From positions 1-8,505 of the forward strand of contig CANRFP010000052.1 in assembly GCA_947629895.1 (NCBI GenBank): DNA of 8,505 bases, read 5' to 3'. Positions within the stretch are counted from its first letter, which is position 1. Each line of letters opens with the position of its first letter. Origin of the DNA: an uncultured Clostridia bacterium. GTDB lineage: Bacteria; Bacillota_A; Clostridia; Christensenellales; UBA1242. This document shows, piece by piece, positions 1-4,436 of this stretch. Made by a program: the position numbers and the translations under genes. The notes under the pieces were generated by a model. That model did no database searches. It worked only from the letters and a program-made list of their open reading frames with translations, and was not told the origin of the DNA.

Positions 1-1670
1 TACAAACTTTGGTCGGCATCAACAATTCCAACAAGCAAAACATCTTCAAAATCGTGCCCTTTTGCAATCATCTGCGTGCCAACCAAAATTCCAGGTTTGG
101 CGTTTCTAAACTCGTTCAAAATGGTGCGATGCCCGTTTTTTCTTGAAGTTGTGTCGTTGTCCATTCTAAAAATTGGAACATTTGGAAACAAACTTTTAAG
201 TTCCTCAACCACTCTTTCCGTTCCAACTGCCCCCTGCTTAATGTCCCTGCTGCCGCAACTTGGGCAAACATCAAGCGCTTTAAAACGCTTTCCACAATAG
301 TGGCATTTGAGGCGGTTTTCATACACATGATAAACCAAGGAAACATCACAATCAGAGCATTTTGCCACATAGCCACATTGCCTGCACCTTTGAAAAGAGG
401 AAAATCCGCGCCTATTGATGAAAATCATGGCTTGTTTTTTCTCTTCAATGATGTTTTTTAGTTCATAATAAAGTGGCACAGAGAAAATTTTGTTGTTCCC
501 CTGCCTCATTTCCATAAGCATGTCCACAACCACAATCTTTGGCATTTCCATGCCATTCACGCGCACAGGCATCTCCACAAGTTGATATTCCCCGTCAATC
601 GCCTTTGCATAACTGTCAATGGAAGGCGTGGCGCTGCCCAAAACAAGCGTGCAGTTGTTATATTTTCGCCTAAACGCGGCAATGTCGTGCGTGTCGTAGC
701 GCGGATTTGTTTCCGAAACATAACTTTGCTCATGCTCTTCATCAATGATGATTATCCCCACGTTTTCAATAGGTGAAAAAATTGCCGAACGCGCCCCAAC
801 AACAACTTTTGCCTCGCCAAAGAAAATCCTTTTCCATTCGTCAAATCTTTCGCCCGCCGAAAGCCCACTGTGAATAAGCGCCACTTGTTCGCCAAATCGC
901 GAACGAAAATTTGCCAGCACTTGCGGCGTCAGAGAAATTTCTGGCACAAGCATAATTGCACTTTTGCCCTTTTCAAGTTGCTTTTCAATCAAATTCATGT
1001 ATACTTCTGTTTTTCCGCTGCCCGTCACGCCATGAAGAAGATAGGTTTTGTTTTCAACGATTGTGTCAACCGCTCTTTGTTGTAAAGGTGTCAACTTTCT
1101 TTCTTGTTTTTCGATGATGTCAAATTCCGGCGTGCGATTTTGCTGCTCATTCCAAACTTTAATTGTTCCGTTTTTCACAAGCGCCGAAAGCGGTGCATAG
1201 CCAAATTTGTTTGAAATTTCCGAAAATTTTTCCTCGCCTTTTTCTTTTAGATATTCCACAATTTCAAGTTGCTTTTTTGCTCTTGCAGATGGCATAACAA
1301 AATCGTCGGCAAGCCCGCAAAACTTCACAACCAACTCTTTAATTTTGTCCGTTCTCATTTCACTTGGCAAAAACAGCCTCAGCACACTTGCAAGTTTTAG
1401 GTGAAGTTTGTCCGCCATGTAAAACATAAGTTCCAACATTTCTTTCTTCAAACACGCAAAATCTTCCAACAAGCGCTCAATTGGTTTAACTTTTGTTTCG
1501 TCAAAACTGCAATTTTCGCTGATTTCCACAACAAAACCTTGCACCGAACGATTTCCAAACGGCACAATAACCCGCATTCCCACCTGCACATTCATGCCAT
1601 CAGGAATGGAGTATTCAAATTCTCTGTCCAACGCCTTTGCATCTTGGTCAATTATAATTTTAGCAAACAA
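1..1670 (-). CDS. priA: Primosomal replication-restart helicase PriA (3' end cut by window edge)
   Basis: PriA is a 3'-5' superfamily 2 DNA helicase that recognises abandoned replication forks and reloads the replicative helicase. About 556 codons are visible and the frame runs off the left edge, so roughly the last quarter is missing. Visible parts: N-terminal 3'-DNA-binding domain beginning MFAKIIID; Walker A GVTGSGKT (residues 214-221); DEEH box (310-313); GSATPS motif near 345-350; eight zinc-binding cysteines in CxxC pairs at 429/432, 438/441, 456/459 and 469/472; helicase motif GTQMIAKGHDF near 531-541, ending at DADQSL. The start is UUG (1668-1670): a stop codon lies six codons upstream, GAGG (1677-1680) sits 6 nt before it, and the resulting M-x-A-K-x-x-x-D start is typical of PriA. 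It follows rpoZ but has its own promoter. coaBC, often found between rpoZ and priA, is absent here. Identification is very secure. Confidence 0.97.
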   Translation of the reverse strand, partial: MFAKIIIDQDAKALDREFEYSIPDGMNVQVGMRVIVPFGNRSVQGFVVEISENCSFDETKVKPIERLLEDFACLKKEMLELMFYMADKLHLKLASVLRLFLPSEMRTDKIKELVVKFCGLADDFVMPSARAKKQLEIVEYLKEKGEEKFSEISNKFGYAPLSALVKNGTIKVWNEQQNRTPEFDIIEKQERKLTPLQQRAVDTIVENKTYLLHGVTGSGKTEVYMNLIEKQLEKGKSAIMLVPEISLTPQVLANFRSRFGEQVALIHSGLSAGERFDEWKRIFFGEAKVVVGARSAIFSPIENVGIIIIDEEHEQSYVSETNPRYDTHDIAAFRRKYNNCTLVLGSATPSIDSYAKAIDGEYQLVEMPVRVNGMEMPKIVVVDMLMEMRQGNNKIFSVPLYYELKNIIEEKKQAMIFINRRGFSSFQRCRQCGYVAKCSDCDVSLVYHVYENRLKCHYCGKRFKALDVCPSCGSRDIKQGAVGTERVVEELKSLFPNVPIFRMDNDTTSRKNGHRTILNEFRNAKPGILVGTQMIAKGHDFEDVLLVGIVDADQSL

Positions 1671-1681
1671 AAGCCACCTCT

Positions 1682-1714
1682 AAAAAAAATTCTACTGATT
1701 TTTTCAGTAGAATT
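1682..1714 (-). terminator. Intrinsic terminator of rpoZ, overlapping the priA promoter
   Basis: A perfect 11-bp stem, AATTCTACTGA (1704-1714 read on minus) with TCAGTAGAATT (1688-1698), has a 5-nt A loop. On the minus strand it is followed by a T-run (1682-1689). It lies 30 nt downstream of the rpoZ stop and immediately before the priA ribosome site. The stem is AT-rich but long and perfect. Its 5' arm overlaps the last three bases of the priA -10 box. Confidence 0.75.
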
Positions 1715-1739
1715 ATAACACACAATTTTTGTTTCTCAA
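1712..1739 (-). promoter_or_regulatory. priA promoter
   Basis: A -35 box TTGAGA (1734-1739) and a perfect -10 TATAAT (1712-1717) are separated by 16 bp, in the short rpoZ-priA gap. The predicted transcription start is near 1705, which lies at the inner end of the terminator's 5' arm. The -35 begins 5 nt after the rpoZ stop codon. This gives a leader of about 35 nt with the GAGG site before the UUG start. Confidence 0.7.
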
Positions 1740-1744
1740 AGCAA

Positions 1745-1948
1745 TTAGTCGTCAATATCGCTTGGAACAATTTTTCCTTCATAAATTTCATCCAGAGCGA
1801 TTGAAATGGATTTTTTGTCAGCAGTTGCAAGTTCCGCTCTTCTGGTTGTTTCAATTTCCTTAGCGCGTTTAGCAGCCACGATAGACAAAACATATTTGTT
1901 TCCGCCCGCTTTTGCAGCAAGTTGGTCAATAGGTGGTTCAATCATCAT
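1745..1948 (-). CDS. rpoZ: RNA polymerase omega subunit
   Basis: The 67-residue protein is the small omega subunit, which helps assemble and stabilise the beta' subunit of RNA polymerase. It starts MMIEPPIDQLAAKAGGNKYV and continues with a conserved-looking LSIVAAKRAKEIETTRR segment, the conserved core of Firmicute omega proteins, then an acidic tail ending PSDIDD. The length is normal for the family. The start was set at 1948 because AAAGGAG (1960-1966) lies 11 nt upstream; the frame stays open to an ATG at 1996, but that would overlap the promoter and add 16 residues unlike the family. It is transcribed alone and followed by a terminator. The usual Firmicute neighbour gmk is not upstream; a lipoprotein gene is there instead. 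Confidence 0.93.
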   Translation of the reverse strand: MMIEPPIDQLAAKAGGNKYVLSIVAAKRAKEIETTRRAELATADKKSISIALDEIYEGKIVPSDIDD

Positions 1949-1976
1949 AACTTTAAATTCTCCTTTAATGCAAAGC

Positions 1977-2005
1977 ATTTTAACACAAAAAATCAAAAAA
2001 GTAAA
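1977..2005 (-). promoter_or_regulatory. rpoZ promoter
   Basis: A -35-like TTTACT (2000-2005) and a -10 TAAAAT (1977-1982) have an ideal 17-bp spacer. They lie about 30-55 nt upstream of the rpoZ start and just before its AAAGGAG site. The -35 matches consensus at 4 of 6 positions and the -10 at 5 of 6. Confidence 0.55.
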
Positions 2006-2080
2006 GCCTTTTTAAAAAATTTTTGTAAATAATTGGTTTTCTTGTGTGTAATAAAGGATTTATAATATAAAAATACTTGA

Positions 2081-2120
2081 TTTTCTTTTGCTTACTTTTC
2101 TTTCTCAAAAGAAAAGTAAG
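2081..2120 (-). repeat. Pyrimidine/purine hairpin repeat, copy 1
   Basis: A perfect 13-bp stem, CTTACTTTTCTTT (2091-2103) with AAAGAAAAGTAAG (2108-2120), has loop CTCA and a TTTTCTTTTG flank. Read on the minus strand, this 40-bp block aligns almost base for base with 2756-2796 on the plus strand, including the GCAAAAGAAAA flank, so it is a dispersed repeat. It lies 16 bp past the stop of the lipoprotein gene. It could act as a 3' hairpin for that mRNA, but no T-run follows it on either strand. Confidence 0.75.
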
Positions 2121-2136
2121 AGAAAAGTATCATTTC

Positions 2137-2631
2137 TTACTCTTCTCCCAAAAATTTTGTTCCGTCTTTAACCACAATTTTGTAAATTTGTTCCTTAGCC
2201 CCGTCCTGCCAAGTTATTTTAAAAGACACTTCTTTCGCTTCTGGTGAGAAAAGCGGCTTGATTATGAAAAATCTTTGTTTTTCGCCATTTTCACTTTCCA
2301 AAAAACTTCCGCCAGAATAAACAACTTTGTTCATTTCAAGCATGGAGGAATTTAGGTCCAACTTTTCATCTGGCGCAACAACCTTAAAGCCAACACGATT
2401 TCCAGCCGACAAACCAAGTTCTTCATCAGCAGATGAAAATTGAATAAACTCACCCTCACCACCAATATAAACAACTCTTGCATCTTTATCATAAACAAAA
2501 GAGAGCGAGCCACCTGTTCTTGCATCGTCACGAAAAATGTTAGCAGAAGGCAGTTCCTTTTCTCCGCACCCCGAACACATCAACACTGCAAACAAGCAAA
2601 TGATAACAGAAATATTTCTTAATATTTTCAT
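2137..2631 (-). CDS. Putative secreted lipoprotein of unknown function
   Basis: The 164-residue product begins with a short basic N-terminus and a hydrophobic core (MKILRNISVIICLFAVLMCS) leading to Cys22 in a C-S-G-C context followed by GEKELP. This looks like a lipoprotein signal peptide processed at Cys22, so the protein would be anchored on the outer face of the membrane. The lipobox is imperfect because position -3 is Cys19 rather than Leu/Val/Ile. The mature part alternates short hydrophobic and charged segments, suggesting a beta-rich extracellular domain; I recognise no family. There is no Shine-Dalgarno sequence before the ATG. A TATACT hexamer ends 6 nt upstream, so the mRNA may start at the ATG. 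The gene stands alone between two inverted copies of a hairpin repeat (2081-2120 and 2756-2796). Confidence 0.8.
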   Translation of the reverse strand: MKILRNISVIICLFAVLMCSGCGEKELPSANIFRDDARTGGSLSFVYDKDARVVYIGGEGEFIQFSSADEELGLSAGNRVGFKVVAPDEKLDLNSSMLEMNKVVYSGGSFLESENGEKQRFFIIKPLFSPEAKEVSFKITWQDGAKEQIYKIVVKDGTKFLGEE

Positions 2632-2637
2632 AAGAAT

Positions 2638-2643
2638 AGTATA
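2638..2643 (-). promoter_or_regulatory. Candidate -10 box for a leaderless lipoprotein mRNA
   Basis: TATACT (minus strand, 2638-2643) ends 6 nt before the ATG at 2631, so a start site 7 nt downstream of the hexamer falls on the A of the start codon. No convincing -35 lies 16-18 bp upstream, which is AT-rich, so the call rests on the -10 and on the lack of a Shine-Dalgarno sequence. Confidence 0.4.
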
Positions 2644-2673
2644 AATAAAACAAGAAAAAATATACTTTTTAAC

Positions 2674-2796
2674 ACTTTCTTTCTATACACTAGAAAGAAA
2701 GTTGACAAAGAAAGACGCTGGGGAGTTTCGATTCTCCCCAGACCCCTGCAAACGACTTTCTTTTCTTTGAAAAGAGAAAAGAAAGCAAAAGAAAAA
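2674..2796 (+). repeat. Composite three-hairpin dispersed repeat (copy 2 of the hairpin repeat at its right end)
   Basis: Three hairpins stand in a row: ACTTTCTTTCTA/TAGAAAGAAAGT (2674-2685 with 2691-2702, 12 bp, loop TACAC); CTGGGGAG/CTCCCCAG (2718-2725 with 2734-2741, 8 bp, GC-rich); and CTTTCTTTTCT/AGAAAAGAAAG (2756-2766 with 2775-2785, 11 bp). The GC-rich middle with its CCCCAGACCCC context, between pyrimidine/purine arms, looks like a REP- or MITE-type non-coding element. The right hairpin with its flank is the inverted partner of 2081-2120. A 71-codon frame that opens inside it (2767-2982) is rejected as coding. Confidence 0.7.
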
Positions 2797-2841
2797 AGTG
2801 AAAGCGTGCGTTATAAGAAAAGAAGTTATTGCCACAACATC

Positions 2842-2910
2842 AAAAAGCAGTCAAATGTTTGCTGCGCAAAAAATTCTTGCGAATTTCGTGCATTTGACAA
2901 CGCTTTTTTT
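2842..2910 (+). other. Long imperfect stem-loop ending in a T-run
   Basis: Nested pairing is visible: AAAAAGC (2842-2848) with GCTTTTT (2902-2908), then GTCAAATG (2850-2857) with CATTTGAC (2891-2898), then an inner CGCAA/TTGCG pair. The stems are separated by small internal loops, and a run of seven T ends the element. It could be the 3' end of an unannotated plus-strand RNA, or the palindromic core of a small repeat element. No coding frame is convincing here. Confidence 0.45.
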
Positions 2911-2928
2911 GTGTGGCATAAAGTGGAC

Positions 2929-2960
2929 AAGACAAACAAAAGAAAATTTTTGTTTGTCTT
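2929..2960 (+). repeat. Perfect 13-bp hairpin
   Basis: AAGACAAACAAAA (2929-2941) pairs with TTTTGTTTGTCTT (2948-2960) around a 6-nt loop. The sequence on both sides is AT-rich and lacks a clean T-run, so terminator function is uncertain. It belongs to the repeat-rich stretch between the lipoprotein and pilin-like genes. Confidence 0.55.
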
Positions 2961-2997
2961 TAAATTATTGAAATTATTCTAATAAAATAAATATGAC

Positions 2998-3074
2998 TGT
3001 CATCCTGCATTGCGAAGCAATCTCGCTGACGGACTTACGGGCGTTGGCGCTACTGCAGTGAAGGATCTCATCCC
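2998..3074 (+). repeat. Dispersed repeat of the TGTCATCCTG...GAAGGATCTC class, with an internal insertion
   Basis: The ends, TGTCATCCTG and GCAGTGAAGGATCTCATCC, match the two halves of a short palindromic repeat I know from many Bacillota and metagenome genomes. Here about 45-50 bp separate them. The extra sequence begins with ATTGCGAAGCAATCTC, which resembles a second common repeat family (TCATTGCGA...AGCAATCTC). A diverged, inverted copy of the first family lies at 8363-8402. Class recognition is from memory, not from a search. Confidence 0.65.
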
Positions 3075-3119
3075 TTTGAACGAAACTTGACAGCGAATGA
3101 AATATTTTTGCCGTTACTA

Positions 3120-3326
3120 TCAATAATCTTCAAAGCCCCACTTCGCAAGAGCGATTGCCCACAAGTCACATTTGCACAATTTCAAATCTCGTTTTCCAAT
3201 TTTGTCTTGCGTAGGGCTTTGCCCGGCATACAAAATTGGAAATTCACTCTTGCCGCAGCAAAATGCACAGCGTGATTTTGCAAGGTGTGGAAAAACACAG
3301 CATATTGCTGTGTTTTTGTGTCCGCG
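3120..3326 (-). other. Open frame without a start codon; possible gene remnant or repeat
   Basis: Read on the minus strand, this stretch is open for 68 codons between stops and lacks an ATG and a ribosome site. The translation is not obviously low-complexity and holds two cysteine groups, CAFCC (residues 20-24) and CKC (51-53), then ALAKWGFEDY before the stop. A 13-bp inverted repeat, TTTCCAATTTTGT/ACAAAATTGGAAA (3193-3205 with 3230-3242), with an apical GGGC/GCCC stem, lies inside the frame, which fits a structured repeat better than a gene. I do not recognise the peptide. It could be a decayed gene end carried with the repeats. Confidence 0.3.
3291..3317. terminator. Perfect 12-bp hairpin, terminator-like on both strands
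   Basis: AAAAACACAGCA (3291-3302) pairs with TGCTGTGTTTTT (3306-3317) around a 3-nt TAT loop, so either strand ends in a T-run. It lies just beyond the closer terminator of the pilin-like gene, so it may be a back-up terminator or part of the repeat cluster. Confidence 0.5.
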
Positions 3327-3351
3327 TTAAGAAATTCTAGTTGTCCCCACA

Positions 3352-3390
3352 AAAAAAACAAGTGAAAAGGGGAAAATCACTTGTTTTTTT
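3352..3390 (-). terminator. Intrinsic terminator of the pilin-like gene
   Basis: AAAAAAACAAGTG (3352-3364) pairs with CACTTGTTTTTTT (3378-3390), 13 bp with a 13-nt loop, giving T-runs on both strands. It starts 32 nt after the stop of the gene at 3422-3868. Confidence 0.8.
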
Positions 3391-3421
3391 CATAACTCTT
3401 TGAGAGGAGTTAACTATTTAA

Positions 3422-3868
3422 TTATAATGGCATCCTCAACAATACCTTTGCTGCAGTCACAACTGCTCCAATTGTTTCAGGTTGACCAGTCTGTCCAGTT
3501 TTGTCATCGCCTTGTCCCAAATTAGCATTGCTAGCCATAACCGCGTTCAAAATCATTGGCAAGAATATATTAAAGAAAATAATCAAAACAATCGTAACAA
3601 CAATCGCAACGATAATGTTTATCATACGTTTTTTGTTTTCGTCACGTTGTTCTGCGCTGTCTGCTCTTGCCATTTTGATACCAACATAAATGGCATAAAG
3701 CCCACCAGCAGCACCAACAAGCGCCAAAACAACCCACATAACTGTGGATAAAACATTCATCAACTGTGGCAACCAACTAGCATAAGCCGTATTCTTCAAA
3801 GCTCCTTTGTTAAAAAGGTCATTCCAGCCAGCAATTACTGTGTCCACTCCTAACATAAATCCTCTCAT
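3422..3868 (-). CDS. Orphan VirB2/TrbC-like (pilin-like) membrane protein
   Basis: The 148-residue protein has two long hydrophobic helices (about 38-64 and 82-110) joined by a charged, probably cytoplasmic loop, KMARADSAEQRDENKKR (about 65-81). A glycine/glutamine-rich linker (118-130) and a short amphipathic tail follow. This helix-charged loop-helix plan, with a GGLYAIYVGIKMA segment, resembles VirB2/TrbC pilin subunits and their Gram-positive pilin-like relatives in conjugation systems. No other type IV secretion gene is in the window, so its role is open; a small membrane protein of another kind is possible. The start is ATG 3868: GGAGG lies 6 nt upstream, whereas the ATG 60 nt further upstream has no such site and would put charged residues over the leader. 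It is monocistronic, with its own promoter and terminator. Confidence 0.7.
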   Translation of the reverse strand: MRGFMLGVDTVIAGWNDLFNKGALKNTAYASWLPQLMNVLSTVMWVVLALVGAAGGLYAIYVGIKMARADSAEQRDENKKRMINIIVAIVVTIVLIIFFNIFLPMILNAVMASNANLGQGDDKTGQTGQPETIGAVVTAAKVLLRMPL

Positions 3869-3943
3869 ATTAAACCTCCAATAATCTAAAATTATTGTTT
3901 CAAAATTGTGCGATAATATTCGCCTCAATTTGATTACAACTAT

Positions 3944-3972
3944 ATAATATCACACAAAAAACAAAATTCCAA
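3944..3972 (-). promoter_or_regulatory. Candidate promoter of the pilin-like gene
   Basis: TTGGAA (3967-3972) and TATTAT (3944-3949) are separated by 17 bp, placing the start site near 3937 and giving a leader of about 65-70 nt. The -35 matches consensus at 4 of 6 positions and the -10 at 5 of 6. The region is very AT-rich, so other choices are possible. Confidence 0.45.
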
Positions 3973-4226
3973 ACGATTTGACAAAAAAATCTAAAATTTT
4001 TAAAAAATATTTTTAAATTATTTTTTTATATTTTTTCAAACCTATTTTTCTCCCGTATTTTAGGCACATGTAGATTTTTCGAAATTTTTTAATATTTTTT
4101 ATTCAATAAATAAATCTTAATAATTTTTTGCCGAAAATTTTATAAACCCTGCCTTTTTAAACTAAAATTACAGACTTGAATGAGTGCGGACGCACGCACG
4201 ATTGCTTTGCAATCGCCCGGCGGGAC
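3973..4226. other. AT-rich spacer ending in a GC-rich cluster of small hairpins
   Basis: Positions 3973-4180 are extremely AT-rich; I see no gene, no supported RNA and no clear promoter there. At 4184-4224 the composition flips and three small hairpins follow each other: GTGCG/CGCAC (4184-4188, 4191-4195), CGATTGC/GCAATCG (4199-4205, 4209-4215) and CCCG/CGGG (4216-4219, 4221-4224). The cluster lies just past the tRNA terminator and looks like a short dispersed repeat. Confidence 0.5.
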
Positions 4227-4260
4227 AAAAAAAAGAGCATGACAAGCACACTCTTTTTTT
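4227..4260 (-). terminator. tRNA-Glu terminator
   Basis: AAAAAAAGAG (4228-4237) pairs with CTCTTTTTTT (4251-4260) around a 13-nt loop, followed on the minus strand by a run of Ts (4227-4234). The 5' arm begins at the final A of the tRNA CCA, so no spacer separates tRNA and terminator. Confidence 0.75.
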
Positions 4261-4334
4261 GGTGACCCCGACGGGATTCGAACCCATGATACCGCCGTGA
4301 AAGGGCGGTGTCTTAACCGCTTGACCACGGGGCC
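4260..4334 (-). tRNA. tRNA-Glu (anticodon UUC)
   Basis: The 75-nt gene has a full cloverleaf. The acceptor GGCCCCG pairs with CGGGGTC (one G-U pair). The D region is TGGTCAAGCGGTTAAGAC. The anticodon stem CCGCC/GGCGG holds loop CTTTCAC with anticodon TTC. The T arm contains GGGTTCGAATCCC. The discriminator is A and the CCA is encoded (4260-4262). It reads GAA and, by wobble, GAG codons, and in bacteria charged tRNA-Glu also feeds tetrapyrrole synthesis. It is a single-gene unit with a near-consensus promoter. Confidence 0.97.
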
Positions 4335-4353
4335 AAAAATTTGACACGATGTA

Positions 4354-4383
4354 AGTATAATATAAACTCAAAGCCGATGTCAA
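4354..4383 (-). promoter_or_regulatory. tRNA-Glu promoter
   Basis: A perfect -35 TTGACA (4378-4383) and a -10 TATACT (4354-4359) have an 18-bp spacer. The start site is about 4347, giving a 5' leader of roughly 13 nt before the mature tRNA. It is divergent from the comF promoter; the two -35 boxes lie 17 bp apart. Confidence 0.8.
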
Positions 4384-4400
4384 GTATTTTTTCAAAAAAT

Positions 4401-4428
4401 TTGACATGATTTTTGAAAAGATGATAAT
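4401..4428 (+). promoter_or_regulatory. comF promoter, probably giving a leaderless mRNA
   Basis: A perfect -35 TTGACA (4401-4406) and GATAAT (4423-4428) have a 16-bp spacer; TAATAT (4426-4431) is an alternative -10 that fits a longer spacer. Either choice puts the start site at about 4435-4438, at the ATG (4437) itself. No Shine-Dalgarno sequence lies between promoter and ATG. Confidence 0.65.
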
Positions 4429-4436
4429 ATTTTCAT

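Noticed and set aside
1949..1996. Longer rpoZ start at ATG 1996
   Set aside because: It would overlap the rpoZ promoter -10 and add residues unlike the family; AAAGGAG supports the start at 1948.
2091..2120. Hairpin after the lipoprotein gene as an intrinsic terminator
   Set aside because: No T-run follows the stem on either strand, and it matches a repeat elsewhere in the window.
2767..2982. Plus-strand 71-codon frame opening in the repeat island
   Set aside because: It begins inside a hairpin repeat, runs through further hairpins, has biased Lys-rich content and no sensible ribosome site.
2674..3317. CRISPR array
   Set aside because: The repeats differ in sequence, are not evenly spaced and have no unique spacers of constant length.
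3869..3928. Upstream ATG of the pilin-like gene at 3928
   Set aside because: No ribosome site precedes it, while GGAGG lies 6 nt before ATG 3868.
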